A stretch of 64,000 bases of DNA from Azophilus sp963663395 (GTDB lineage Bacteria > Pseudomonadota > Gammaproteobacteria > Pseudomonadales > Azotimanducaceae): contig OY760226.1 of NCBI GenBank assembly GCA_963663395.1, forward strand, positions 4,464,001 to 4,528,000. Reading direction: 5' to 3'. A model generated the notes under the pieces. It ran no database searches. It had not been told where the DNA came from and saw only the letters and a list, made by a program, of their open reading frames with translations. How positions within the stretch are numbered: position 1 is the first letter of the stretch; the number at the start of each line of letters is the position of its first letter. Of this stretch, positions 24,047 to 31,576 are shown piece by piece. Both the position numbers and the translations under genes were made by a program.

Positions 24047-25455
24047 GCCTCGAATCCCTGCCGCATGGATTGCTCGTGGAGGTTGCGGCCGATGAATACG
24101 AGCTGATTGCGGCGGGGCGCGTCCCCCCATGGACGATCAGGCTGTCCGTCGAAGAGCATGTGGACCCCCTGGAAGACGAAGCGACGGGGCTCACCCGCCA
24201 GGCTGATGAAGCCCTTCATGCGAAAGATGTCCACCCCGCGTTCACTGAGCAGTTCGCCAAGCCAAGCGTTGAGCCTGTCGGGATCGACGTCGCCGTCCCT
24301 CTCGATCGCGATCGAACCCACTTCGTCGTCGTGCTCATGCTGTGCCACCCAGGTTCGCTCGACCTCGACAGGAACCGCTCCCTCGATGGGGGGCGCGCCG
24401 GTCTCTGGGAGGGGCGCCAGCTTGGAGCGCAGACTGTCTGCCGGCCCGATTGGCGTTCCATTCGCGTTCGTCAGTTGGAGATCGAACTCCTCCGCGGTGT
24501 GCTGAGCGTAGAGGCCGACCGTCACCTGCGCATCGACCTCCAGAAAGAAGGACTTGCGCCCCGGGGAGTCGAGCTGGAGGCTCAGATGCCTTCCGACGGA
24601 GATCTGGTCCCCCGGGCGAACGGGATCCGCAGGTTCGGCGTACCGACGCACGCACCACTCCGCACTCTCGCGAAGTGCGGAGTCATCCTTTCCCTGGTCG
24701 GGCACGATGACGAGGGACATCGCCGGATCAGGTCCATCGGCCAGGCTGAGCTCGTAGCGGCCGGCATCGAGCGAATAGACGCCGGTCCACTCGAACGGGT
24801 ACTCCGGCTCGAGAAAGGTGGGACGGCGACCGAGCACCTGCTCGATGTCGAAGGCACCGAGGTTGAGTACCGAATCGACGGACACGTCCGCCCGCTCGCT
24901 GCGGATGACTCGCGCCATTCGGTTCATGTCCCGCAGCCGGGCCTCGAGCCTGTCGAGAGCGTCGTCGTCGACGAGGTCCGTCTTGTTGAGAACGAGGACG
25001 TCCGCGAACGCGACCTGCTCCGTGCTCTCGTCGCTTCGGCCGAGCTGCTGCTCGATGTGCGCTGCGTCGACGAGGGTGACGATTCCGTCCAGCGCGAACT
25101 CGGCACGAATCTCGTCGTCCATGAAGAAGGTCTGAGCGACCGGACCGGGATCGGCGAGCCCCGTGGTCTCCACCAACACGTAGTCGAACTTGTCCCGGCG
25201 CTTCATGAGGTTGCTGAGCACGCGAATCAGGTCTCCGCGCACCGTGCAGCAGATGCAGCCGTTCGACATCTCGAAGATCTCCTCGTCAGCGTTGATGACG
25301 AGCGCCTGATCGACGCCGACCTCCCCGAACTCGTTCTCGATCACGGCGATGCGCTTGCCGTGCTGCTCGCTCAAGATCCGGTTCAGCAGGGTCGTCTTGC
25401 CGGAGCCAAGGAAGCCGGTGAGGATCGTGACAGGTATGTTTCGAGGCGTGTTCAT
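24034..25455 (-). CDS. COG0523/CobW-family GTP-dependent metallochaperone
   Basis: 473 residues. The N-terminal G domain has Walker A GFLGSGKTTL, the CxCC metal motif in NGCICCTVRGD, and ETTGLADP, VDAAH and NKTD. The C-terminal CobW_C region includes DIFRMKGFISLAGEPRRFVF and QGVHMLFDGQPDRPWG. A central insertion of about 150 residues makes it longer than standard CobW/YjiA/ZigA proteins (about 320-400). The family moves Zn, Co or Ni to client enzymes using GTP. It sits in a leftward operon after an ECF transporter and a Fur-family regulator, so it should be metal-responsive. The start lies in a 32-bp tandem duplication described separately. Confidence 0.9.
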   Translation of the reverse strand: MNTPRNIPVTILTGFLGSGKTTLLNRILSEQHGKRIAVIENEFGEVGVDQALVINADEEIFEMSNGCICCTVRGDLIRVLSNLMKRRDKFDYVLVETTGLADPGPVAQTFFMDDEIRAEFALDGIVTLVDAAHIEQQLGRSDESTEQVAFADVLVLNKTDLVDDDALDRLEARLRDMNRMARVIRSERADVSVDSVLNLGAFDIEQVLGRRPTFLEPEYPFEWTGVYSLDAGRYELSLADGPDPAMSLVIVPDQGKDDSALRESAEWCVRRYAEPADPVRPGDQISVGRHLSLQLDSPGRKSFFLEVDAQVTVGLYAQHTAEEFDLQLTNANGTPIGPADSLRSKLAPLPETGAPPIEGAVPVEVERTWVAQHEHDDEVGSIAIERDGDVDPDRLNAWLGELLSERGVDIFRMKGFISLAGEPRRFVFQGVHMLFDGQPDRPWGDAPRRNQLVFIGRNLHEQSMRQGFEACLI

Positions 25456-25491
25456 CTAGTTCTCCTGAAGTTTCGAGGCGTGTTCATCTAG
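25438..25491. repeat. 32-bp tandem duplication of the GTPase start region
   Basis: The 22-base core GTTTCGAGGCGTGTTCATC plus TAG occurs at 25438-25459 and again at 25470-25491, a 32-bp period. On the minus strand this duplicates the ribosome binding site, the ATG and the first six codons of the GTPase gene. Confidence 0.85.
25452..25487 (-). CDS. 11-codon upstream ORF created by the start-region duplication
   Basis: The upstream copy of the duplicated start encodes MNTPRNFRRTR followed by TGA. That TGA overlaps the ATG of the real GTPase gene (ATGA). An SD-like AGGAG precedes each ATG. The arrangement could couple translation of the GTPase to the short peptide, or may be a neutral by-product of the duplication. 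Confidence 0.5.
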   Translation of the reverse strand: MNTPRNFRRTR

Positions 25492-25544
25492 CTAGTCCTC
25501 CTGAAGCAGCGGTGCGAGGTTCGGGTGGCGTGGTGACGTGCTGA

Positions 25545-26900
25545 TCAACATGGGCTCCATTCTCCATTCGGGACGGCGAGACCAGCCCGGACAAGCCACG
25601 GTTCCGACAGCCCTTCTGCCGTAGAGCCATCGAAGAGCACCCGCTGGTCTCGCAACAAGACGACGCGCGTTGCCGGGGATGGCAGTGAGCGAAGGCTGTG
25701 GGTTGCCCAGACGCACGTAGCGCCCGTTCGACGAACAGCCTCTACAACGAGCGTGCGCAGCTCGAGTGCCGCGACGGGATCGAGCCCGGCCGTGGGCTCG
25801 TCGAGGAGCAGCAACGCGGGCTCCAGCACCAGGAGACCGGCGAGCGCAACCCGGCGCTGCTCCCCGAAGCTGAGCTGATGACACGAACGCTCCAGCAGAG
25901 GGTCTATGCGCAAGGCCGTCGCGACCTCGCGGGTTCGGCGTTGGGCCTCGGCGGCCTCAACACCGCGACGACGCAGGCCCCAGGCAATGTCCTCCGCGAC
26001 GGTGCTGGCGATGAAGTGGTGTTCCGGGTTCTGGCCGAGAAGCGCCACCCGTCCGTCGAGCCGGGCCGGCAGTGCCGCATCGGGTGCCACGTGGTTCCCG
26101 AGGCGAATCATGGTGCCTTGCGCGGGTCTGTCGAGCCCGGCGAGCAGGCGCAACAAGCTCGATTTCCCGGCTCCACTTGGCCCGCACACGAGCAGCCACT
26201 GCGCTCTTGGCAAGCGAAGTTCGAGCTGCTCGAGCACCACCTGTCCACCGCGTTCGACGTCGATGCCATCGAGGCGGACGGCGTCAGCAGCCGAGACGTC
26301 TTCGCAGGAGGCACTACGCAGCAGTGCGTTCTCCTCGGTGCGTTCGAGGCGCGCGAAGGCATGTAGGGCACCTTCGCCGAGCAGTGATCCCCAGGCGGCC
26401 AGAGGCAAACGCGATGCCCCCTGGCGGAGGCGGGCCGCGTCACTCCGCTGAATCCACTCGCGCTGGGTGAGAACACCGTGCAGGAGCGCGCGGTCGAGGC
26501 TGGCCACGACGCCCTCCGGAATCGGCAGCCACAGCAGGAGTCGGCGCATGGACGCCCAGTCGACCTGGGTGCCGAGCCACAGGATCCAGATGACGCCGCA
26601 CAAGACCCTGACGCTCGCCTGGACGATGGCGTCCGCGGTGGAATCCAGGGCGACGCCGCCCAGCAGCGCGAGCGCCACGAAGGCCAGCGTCCACGCGAGG
26701 GCGGGCTTGATTCTTCGGCGTCCACGGGCACCGGCGAGCAGCAGCACCGCGCCGAACCCCAAGGCGACCAGGGACAAGGTGGTGCTTCGTGCGCCTGCGT
26801 TGACGATCAGTACGCCGCTGGTCAGCGCGAAACCCAATGGCGCGACCCATGGCGGTTGGCGGCGCTCGAAGAACAGGGAGTGCTCAGCGTGGAGGTGCAT
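25545..26900 (-). CDS. Fused ECF transporter: EcfT/CbiQ-like membrane domain plus EcfA/CbiO-like ATPase
   Basis: 451 residues combining two subunits that are normally separate. Residues about 18-115 contain four hydrophobic helices (for example VAPLGFALTSGVLIV and LALLGGVALDS), and the region to about 200 corresponds to a shortened CbiQ. From about residue 205 a complete ABC ATPase follows: Walker A GPSGAGKSSLL, Q-loop LLGQNPEHHF, signature LSFGEQRRVALAG, Walker B LLLLDEPTAGLDP and H-loop ATHS. It would energise uptake by the CbiM-like protein encoded immediately upstream, which it overlaps by 17 bp. The regulator and chaperone neighbours point to Zn, Co or Ni as substrate. Confidence 0.88.
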   Translation of the reverse strand: MHLHAEHSLFFERRQPPWVAPLGFALTSGVLIVNAGARSTTLSLVALGFGAVLLLAGARGRRRIKPALAWTLAFVALALLGGVALDSTADAIVQASVRVLCGVIWILWLGTQVDWASMRRLLLWLPIPEGVVASLDRALLHGVLTQREWIQRSDAARLRQGASRLPLAAWGSLLGEGALHAFARLERTEENALLRSASCEDVSAADAVRLDGIDVERGGQVVLEQLELRLPRAQWLLVCGPSGAGKSSLLRLLAGLDRPAQGTMIRLGNHVAPDAALPARLDGRVALLGQNPEHHFIASTVAEDIAWGLRRRGVEAAEAQRRTREVATALRIDPLLERSCHQLSFGEQRRVALAGLLVLEPALLLLDEPTAGLDPVAALELRTLVVEAVRRTGATCVWATHSLRSLPSPATRVVLLRDQRVLFDGSTAEGLSEPWLVRAGLAVPNGEWSPC

Positions 26901-27807
26901 CGCGGCCTCCTCCCAGCGCCCGTTCCCAGATGCGCCCCGCGATGAATCCCATGCCGAAGAGTATGAGGATCGACATCGCGAGCCCGATCTCCCCCTGACT
27001 CAGGTCGAGGATGCTCCCTGTGGGCGGTCGCCCAGCCCTCTCCGCGGTCGCAGCGAACACGGTTCCGTCGATTCCTTCATAGGCACATCCCGGCAAGCCG
27101 ATCACGGCCAGCAGGAGCATGGCGGGCGCAACGGGCACGGACACGGTACGAAGCCTCTTCAGCGAGTCCGGCAGGAGGTCCGGCCGACGTGTGGCCAACA
27201 GCCGTACGATGCCGACGGAGACGACGGCTTCGAGCACCGCCAGGGGGATCTGGACAGGTGCAAACCCGAGCAGCACCGCGCCGAAGGTCGTCGTGGGCGC
27301 CGCCACATCGGACAACGCCAGGGCGAGCACCGCGGCGTCCGCTACGTATACGCTCAGGCCGCCGACGCCGCACGCGAGAGCGAGGCGGACAGGCCCGTCT
27401 CCAGGCAGTCGCCGGAGCAATGCCCAAAGCCCAACGGTCGTCAGAGGTCCCAGCAGTCCGAGCGTCAGAAGGTTGACCCCCAGCGTCGTGAGCCCGCCGT
27501 GGGCGAAGAAGACCGCCTGGAGCAGGAGCACGAAGAACGTGGGCCACACAATGCGGCGGACGCCGACCACCAGGGCAAGCACGGGCGTAAGGCAGATGTG
27601 ACTGGTTGCGCCCACGACGGGGACCGGTAGCGGCAGCAGAGTGACGGCAAAGAGCAGGCTCGTGACGCCCGCCATGATGACCGAGGACGACGGTGCGTCG
27701 CGTAGCGTTCGTTGCTCGCGACGCAGGCTCCAATAGACAGTGGGTGCGGCCAGGGCACTCCATGCGACGGCCTGGCTGAGCGGCAGCACACCTTCTGCCA
27801 GATGCAT
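26884..27807 (-). CDS. CbiM-like substrate-binding membrane component of a metal ECF transporter
   Basis: 307 residues from ATG 27807, chosen because MHLAEGVLPLSQAV matches the CbiM/NikM start (MHIxEGxL), whose His residues bind metal at the N-terminus. Further helices include SSVIMAGVTSLLFAVTLLPL, GATSHICLTPVLALVVG and TFFVLLLQAVFFAHGGLTTL. The GATSHI and FFAHGG segments hold conserved His residues of the family. The C-terminal 80 residues (YEGIDGTVF, then a last helix MSILILFGMGFIAG) resemble the CbiN/PDGLE module, here fused. It is transcribed after the Fur-family gene and before the fused EcfT-EcfA gene. Ion specificity cannot be read from sequence. Confidence 0.88.
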   Translation of the reverse strand: MHLAEGVLPLSQAVAWSALAAPTVYWSLRREQRTLRDAPSSSVIMAGVTSLLFAVTLLPLPVPVVGATSHICLTPVLALVVGVRRIVWPTFFVLLLQAVFFAHGGLTTLGVNLLTLGLLGPLTTVGLWALLRRLPGDGPVRLALACGVGGLSVYVADAAVLALALSDVAAPTTTFGAVLLGFAPVQIPLAVLEAVVSVGIVRLLATRRPDLLPDSLKRLRTVSVPVAPAMLLLAVIGLPGCAYEGIDGTVFAATAERAGRPPTGSILDLSQGEIGLAMSILILFGMGFIAGRIWERALGGGRDAPPR

Positions 27808-27927
27808 CAGCGCCCTCCCCGGCACGGGGGAGGCAAGAGCAGAAACAGGAGGGGAGCGATCAGGCAGCGGACGGCGCAGGAGTCGACGAGACCATTCCCA
27901 ACCGATTCTGCTGCTGCCGGGCGGATG

Positions 27928-28296
27928 TCACGCCGCATCGCCGCACGCATCACAGGTGCCGCGCAACACCACCTCATGTCCCGTCAGCCGAAACCCGGCT
28001 GGAATCAGGGACTCGAGGCCCTCAACGCAACCGAAGAGGTCGAATGCCTGGTCGCAGGTCGAGCAAAGAAAGTGATGGTGATGCTCGCGGTCCTTGGGCT
28101 CGTACCGAACGCCGCCCCCCAACACCTCGACCGCCTCCAGCGTGCCATCCTCGACACCCCGTTGGAGAGCGCGGTACACCGTGGCAAGCCCGACACCCGT
28201 TCCGCTCAGGCGGCTCCACAGCTCCCTGGCGGACAGGGGGCCGTCCGCCTCATCAAGGGCTCGGAAGACGGTCAGCTGCTGCTTCGCTCTCTGCAT
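27928..28296 (-). CDS. Fur-family metalloregulator (Zur-like by context)
   Basis: 122 residues, a compact Fur-family repressor. It has an N-terminal winged helix (ELWSRLSGTGVGLATVYRAL, with the recognition segment LATVYRAL) and a dimerisation/metal domain containing DREHHHHFLCSTCDQAFDL and a C-terminal CDAC. The two CxxC pairs form the structural zinc site and the HHHH stretch supplies regulatory-site ligands. It heads an operon with an ECF metal transporter and a COG0523 GTPase, a combination typical of zinc or cobalt/nickel homeostasis; I favour Zur but cannot exclude Nur. A palindromic site lies directly upstream, suggesting autoregulation. Confidence 0.88.
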   Translation of the reverse strand: MQRAKQQLTVFRALDEADGPLSARELWSRLSGTGVGLATVYRALQRGVEDGTLEAVEVLGGGVRYEPKDREHHHHFLCSTCDQAFDLFGCVEGLESLIPAGFRLTGHEVVLRGTCDACGDAA

Positions 28297-28302
28297 GGAG
28301 AA

Positions 28303-28326
28303 ATGATAATCGAATCTCAGTTATCG
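28303..28326 (-). promoter_or_regulatory. Operator-like inverted repeat upstream of the Fur-family gene
   Basis: GATAA (28305-28309) and TTATC (28321-28325) form the arms of a 21-bp partly symmetric AT-rich site, 9 bp from the start codon. The position suits a self-repressing Fur/Zur box overlapping the promoter. The centre does not match a canonical Zur box. Confidence 0.5.
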
Positions 28327-28344
28327 TCAAGATCCAGCCTTGTC

Positions 28345-28410
28345 CAACGTGTGGGGTGCGAATTGCTATCTTGGATCGTTTTGAAGCGTTGAATAGCAAT
28401 TCGCACGTTC
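28345..28410. repeat. Hairpin made of two IS ends, MITE-like
   Basis: The left side (28345-28369) repeats the left end of the IS at 10418-10443 (including GTGTGGGGTGCGAATTGC). About 20 bp later ATAGCAATTCGCACGTT occurs in reverse orientation. The result is a 60-bp palindromic structure that looks like two fused ends of that IS, lying between the Fur and MATE promoters. Confidence 0.65.
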
Positions 28411-28468
28411 TGCCCAGCCCGGCCAACCCGGAAATTGCAGGTTCCGGATTCAGCGTTAGCATCTCCAC

Positions 28469-29824
28469 ATGACCTCTGCATCCGAAAAGGACAACCAGGC
28501 GCTTCAGGGCGAGATCGTCCCCACTTTCTTCAGGTACCTGGCGCTGGACGTGCTCGGGCTCATCGCCATGACCTCCGCCATGCTGGTGGACGGGCTGTTC
28601 ATCGGCAACTACGTCGGCGTCACGGCGCTCGCCGCCGTCAATCTGATCATCCCGATCTCAACCCTGCTGTTCGGCGTCGGCATGATGCTCTCAATCGGCG
28701 GCTCGGTGCGGGCCGGCAAGTATCTGGGCGAATACGACAGGCCGGCCGCCTCGGCCATCTTCAGCAAGACCCTGGTGAGCATGGCGCTGTATGGGGTGGC
28801 CGCGGTCTCGCTGGCGCTCGCTTTCGAGGAGAGGCTGTTCACCGGGCTCGGGGCAACCCCGGAACTCTTCCCGGCCATGAGCGAGTACTACCGCATCATC
28901 ATGCCGTTTCTGCTGGCGCAGCTGATCGTCCTCGCCCTGTACTACTTCATACGCCTGGACGGCTACCCGAACCTGGTCGCTACCGCGCTGACCATCGGCG
29001 CCCTGGTGAATATCGTGCTCGACTACCTGTTCATCGGCCTGTTTGGCTGGGGCCTGACCGGCGCGGCCTTGGCGACAGGGATATCCCAGGCGCTGCCGCT
29101 GCCGGTGATGATGCTCTACTTCCTGAAGCCTGGCCGCAGATTGCGATTCGCCATTCGCCAACGCAACTGGAAGGAAGTGTTCCAGGCCGCGTACAACGGC
29201 ATTTCCGAATTCATCAACGAGGTGTCCGGGGGAATTGTCGCGCTGATCCTCAACTGGATGCTGCTGCAGCGGATCGGGGTGAGCGGCGTCGCAGCGATCA
29301 CCGTGGTGAACTACACGATGCTGCTGGGCTACATGATGTACTTTGCCATCTCGGACACCATTCAGGTAATGATTTCGCAGAACTTCGGCGCCCGCAATGC
29401 AATACGCATGGCCGCCTTTCTGCGGACGGCCGCCGGCACCATCGCGGTGCTGAGCGCCGTCTTCATCACGGTGCTGCTGACCGCCAGCGAGCCGATCATC
29501 CGGCTGTTCGTCGATGCAGGGGACAGCACCGCCACGGTGACCATGGCAACCGAGTTCGTCACCTATATCTGGCCGCTGTTTCTGTTCGCCGGCGTCAACA
29601 TCCTGATATCGGGCTACTTGACGGCCATCCACCGTCCGTTTCAATCCGGGATCGTGGCCCTGTGCCACAGCCTGATCCTGCCGGCGGCGTTTCTGGTTCT
29701 CGCCTACTGGCTACTTTCCGACCAACGCTTTGTGGTGGCCCTGCCGGTCGCGGAAGCGGCCACCTGCGTGTTGGCGGTGGCCCTGTTCATGCGGTACTCG
29801 CCCACCAGGGCGGTGCGCGCCTGA
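28469..29824 (+). CDS. MATE-family multidrug/toxin efflux protein
   Basis: 451 residues, 12 predicted helices. The N-terminal half has DVLGLIAMTSAMLVDGLFIG and GVTALAAVNLIIPIS, typical MATE helices 1-2. The second half repeats the pattern (INEVSGGIVALILNWML, GVSGVAAITVVNYTML) and ISQNFGARNAIRM matches the conserved Q-NxGA motif. MATE proteins expel cationic compounds using H+ or Na+ gradients. About 55 bp upstream plus the first 24 codons recur at 14079-14205, fused there to an Rpn gene. Here a truncated Rpn gene follows after 10 bp, so a MATE-Rpn pair seems to have existed twice. Confidence 0.9.
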   Translation: MTSASEKDNQALQGEIVPTFFRYLALDVLGLIAMTSAMLVDGLFIGNYVGVTALAAVNLIIPISTLLFGVGMMLSIGGSVRAGKYLGEYDRPAASAIFSKTLVSMALYGVAAVSLALAFEERLFTGLGATPELFPAMSEYYRIIMPFLLAQLIVLALYYFIRLDGYPNLVATALTIGALVNIVLDYLFIGLFGWGLTGAALATGISQALPLPVMMLYFLKPGRRLRFAIRQRNWKEVFQAAYNGISEFINEVSGGIVALILNWMLLQRIGVSGVAAITVVNYTMLLGYMMYFAISDTIQVMISQNFGARNAIRMAAFLRTAAGTIAVLSAVFITVLLTASEPIIRLFVDAGDSTATVTMATEFVTYIWPLFLFAGVNILISGYLTAIHRPFQSGIVALCHSLILPAAFLVLAYWLLSDQRFVVALPVAEAATCVLAVALFMRYSPTRAVRA

Positions 29825-29834
29825 AGCATGCCTG

Positions 29835-30344
29835 ATGGGCACGGTCAGCCACGACCAGAACTTCAAGAATCTGATTCTCGACTATCCGCTGGATGCCCCG
29901 GCGTTCTTCGCCCCTGAAAAGGCGCTCGCTCCCGATGACCGGGCGCGCATCGTCCCGGCGCGACAGGAACAACTCAAGGAACGTCTGGGCAATCGCTTTC
30001 GGGAGCTGGAGAGAGACAGCGACAAGCGGGCCAAGTACATCGAATTCATCGACATCTACGCCGGCCTCACCGACAATGAGTACCGGCACTATCAACGGCA
30101 GTATCGCGAGGACAGTTCCACCATGGCAGGAGTTATTTCAAGAGCACGCGAAGAAGGTATGGAGCAGGGTCGCGTTGAGGGGGAGCGTGTGGTCCTGGAA
30201 AGACAGCTGAAACGGCGCTTCGGTCTCCTGTCGCCCGCAGTCGCCGCAAGGCTGGAGCAAGCGTCCGCTGCCGACCTGGAAACCTGGGCCGAAAACGTGC
30301 TCGACGCGCCAACGCTTGATGACGTGTTCAATTCAAGGCGCTAG
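29835..30344 (+). CDS. Internally deleted Rpn-family (DUF4351-type) protein
   Basis: 169 residues. The Rpn N-terminus is present (MGTVSHDQNFKNLILDYPLD and EQLKERLGNRFRELE) and so is the C-terminus (RDSDKRAKYIEFIDIY, then SSTMAGVISRAREEGMEQGR and DAPTLDDVFNSRR). The middle is missing: compared with the copy at 14134 about 120 residues are lost at a shared GAGCTGGA. That segment carries part of the nuclease core. The gene follows the MATE gene by 10 bp. Its last codons overlap a remnant beta-lactamase-type gene on the other strand. Confidence 0.75.
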   Translation: MGTVSHDQNFKNLILDYPLDAPAFFAPEKALAPDDRARIVPARQEQLKERLGNRFRELERDSDKRAKYIEFIDIYAGLTDNEYRHYQRQYREDSSTMAGVISRAREEGMEQGRVEGERVVLERQLKRRFGLLSPAVAARLEQASAADLETWAENVLDAPTLDDVFNSRR

Positions 30345-30494
30345 CGCGGATTCCTGGTCGGGCACCCCGCCCCAGAGATCCACCACCATCTCGCCGCGGT
30401 GATACACGCTGCAGGCAGACCCGACCTCTCCGTTGTGCCCGAAATTGGCTGCAAAAGCGTCCTTGACCCGCTCGAAACCGGGGGGCCACTTCAT
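30333..30494 (-). pseudogene. N-terminal fragment of a serine beta-lactamase-family hydrolase
   Basis: From ATG 30494 the frame reads MKWPPGFERVKDAFAANFGH then NGEVGSACSVYHRGEMVVDL and WGGV before stopping. This is the standard start of EstB-like/class C beta-lactamase-related proteins. The SxxK and later motifs are absent, because the frame ends where the Rpn gene's 3' end begins. Confidence 0.6.
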
Positions 30495-30582
30495 CCTGAA
30501 CCTGACTCAACTCTCTTTCTCCTGAACGTTCCCCGCAGCCGTCAATCCGTCGCTGCCTGATCCATATCCGTTCGTCCGCGGC

Positions 30583-31575
30583 TCAAAGGCTGAACGCCTC
30601 CAGAGATGCGGGGTGGAACAGTTCCTCGAGTGCGACACGCCGCGCCGACAGGCCCTGGGCGAAGTGGTAGCCCAGAAAGGTGTCCAGGGTCTTTTCGTTG
30701 CCGGCGAGGCCGTAGCTCCAGAAATCCCGGCCCATCAGCGCCCGGGTCCTTTCCAGGTTGTCCTCCACGAACGGCAGCGTCGCTTTTGGCGCCGAGGTGT
30801 CGCCAAGCGCCGCCTGCGCCATGTCCTTCGCCCGGGTGAACGCCTTGAGCAGCGCGCCGGGCAGCCACGGATGGTCGTCGGCCAATCCGCGGCGCAGTGC
30901 CAGCACGTGCATGATCGGAAAGATGCGGTGGCGCCGGTACCAGGCCTCGGCAGCTTCGCGCGCATCCGCAAACAGGCGGCCGACCTGCGGATGCCCCTCG
31001 TCGAAGCAGCGGATTGCCCGCGGGCCGATGAAACCGTCGATCTCGCCGTCGGTCAGCATCCGGTTAAGCGTCACGCCCTTCGGCGCCGCCTCCAGGGACA
31101 CATCGGCGGGCAGCTCGATGGCGACTTTCTCCGGCCGACCCGGCGTGTCCATGCCGCCCCGGACCCAGCGGATGTCCGACGGCCGCACCCCGTGGTCCTG
31201 CTCCAGGATGCCCCGCACCCAGACGTTGGCGGTCAGTTGATATTCGGCGATGCCCATGCGGCGCCCGCGAAGATCTTCCGGGCCCTCGATGCCCACATCG
31301 GTGCGGATGTAGATCGAGGTGTGGCGAAAGGCGCGGGAGAGGAATACCGGCACGGCGACATAGTGGGGATCGCCGCGTGCCACGGAAATGGCATAGGACG
31401 ACAGCGACAGTTCGCAGACATCGAAAGCGTGGTGACGCATGGCGCGGAAGAACATTTCCTCCGGCGACAGCAGCATCACCGCCGGGTCGACACCGTCGAT
31501 CGGTATACGGCCGTCGGCGATGGGGCGTGTTCGGTCGTAGTCGCCCATGGCGACGGACAGGCGCAGGCGGCTCAT
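30583..31575 (-). CDS. 4,5-dihydroxyphthalate decarboxylase-like protein
   Basis: 330 residues with a periplasmic-binding-protein-like fold. It starts LRLSVAMGDYDRTRPIADGR and continues FDVCELSLSSYAISVARGD, AVPVFLSRAFRHTSIYIRTD and EYQLTANVWVRGIL, all close to 4,5-dihydroxyphthalate decarboxylases (Pht5/PhtD family). No signal peptide is present, which favours an enzyme over a transport receptor. It is the last gene of a leftward cluster with a dihydrodiol dehydrogenase-like protein (one base between them) and a phthalate dioxygenase-type reductase. That context supports conversion of a dihydroxylated aromatic acid to a catechol-type product. The true substrate may differ. Confidence 0.8.
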   Translation of the reverse strand: MSRLRLSVAMGDYDRTRPIADGRIPIDGVDPAVMLLSPEEMFFRAMRHHAFDVCELSLSSYAISVARGDPHYVAVPVFLSRAFRHTSIYIRTDVGIEGPEDLRGRRMGIAEYQLTANVWVRGILEQDHGVRPSDIRWVRGGMDTPGRPEKVAIELPADVSLEAAPKGVTLNRMLTDGEIDGFIGPRAIRCFDEGHPQVGRLFADAREAAEAWYRRHRIFPIMHVLALRRGLADDHPWLPGALLKAFTRAKDMAQAALGDTSAPKATLPFVEDNLERTRALMGRDFWSYGLAGNEKTLDTFLGYHFAQGLSARRVALEELFHPASLEAFSL

Positions 31576-31576
31576 G

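Noticed and set aside
24070..25491. A 473-codon open frame on the plus strand opposite the COG0523 GTPase gene
   Set aside because: It mirrors the GTPase frame and contains no recognisable domain; long antisense frames are common in GC-rich codon-biased genes.
28303..28326. Calling the palindrome a canonical Zur box
   Set aside because: Arms GATAA/TTATC fit a Fur-type site, but the centre does not match the known gammaproteobacterial Zur consensus; kept as operator-like only.
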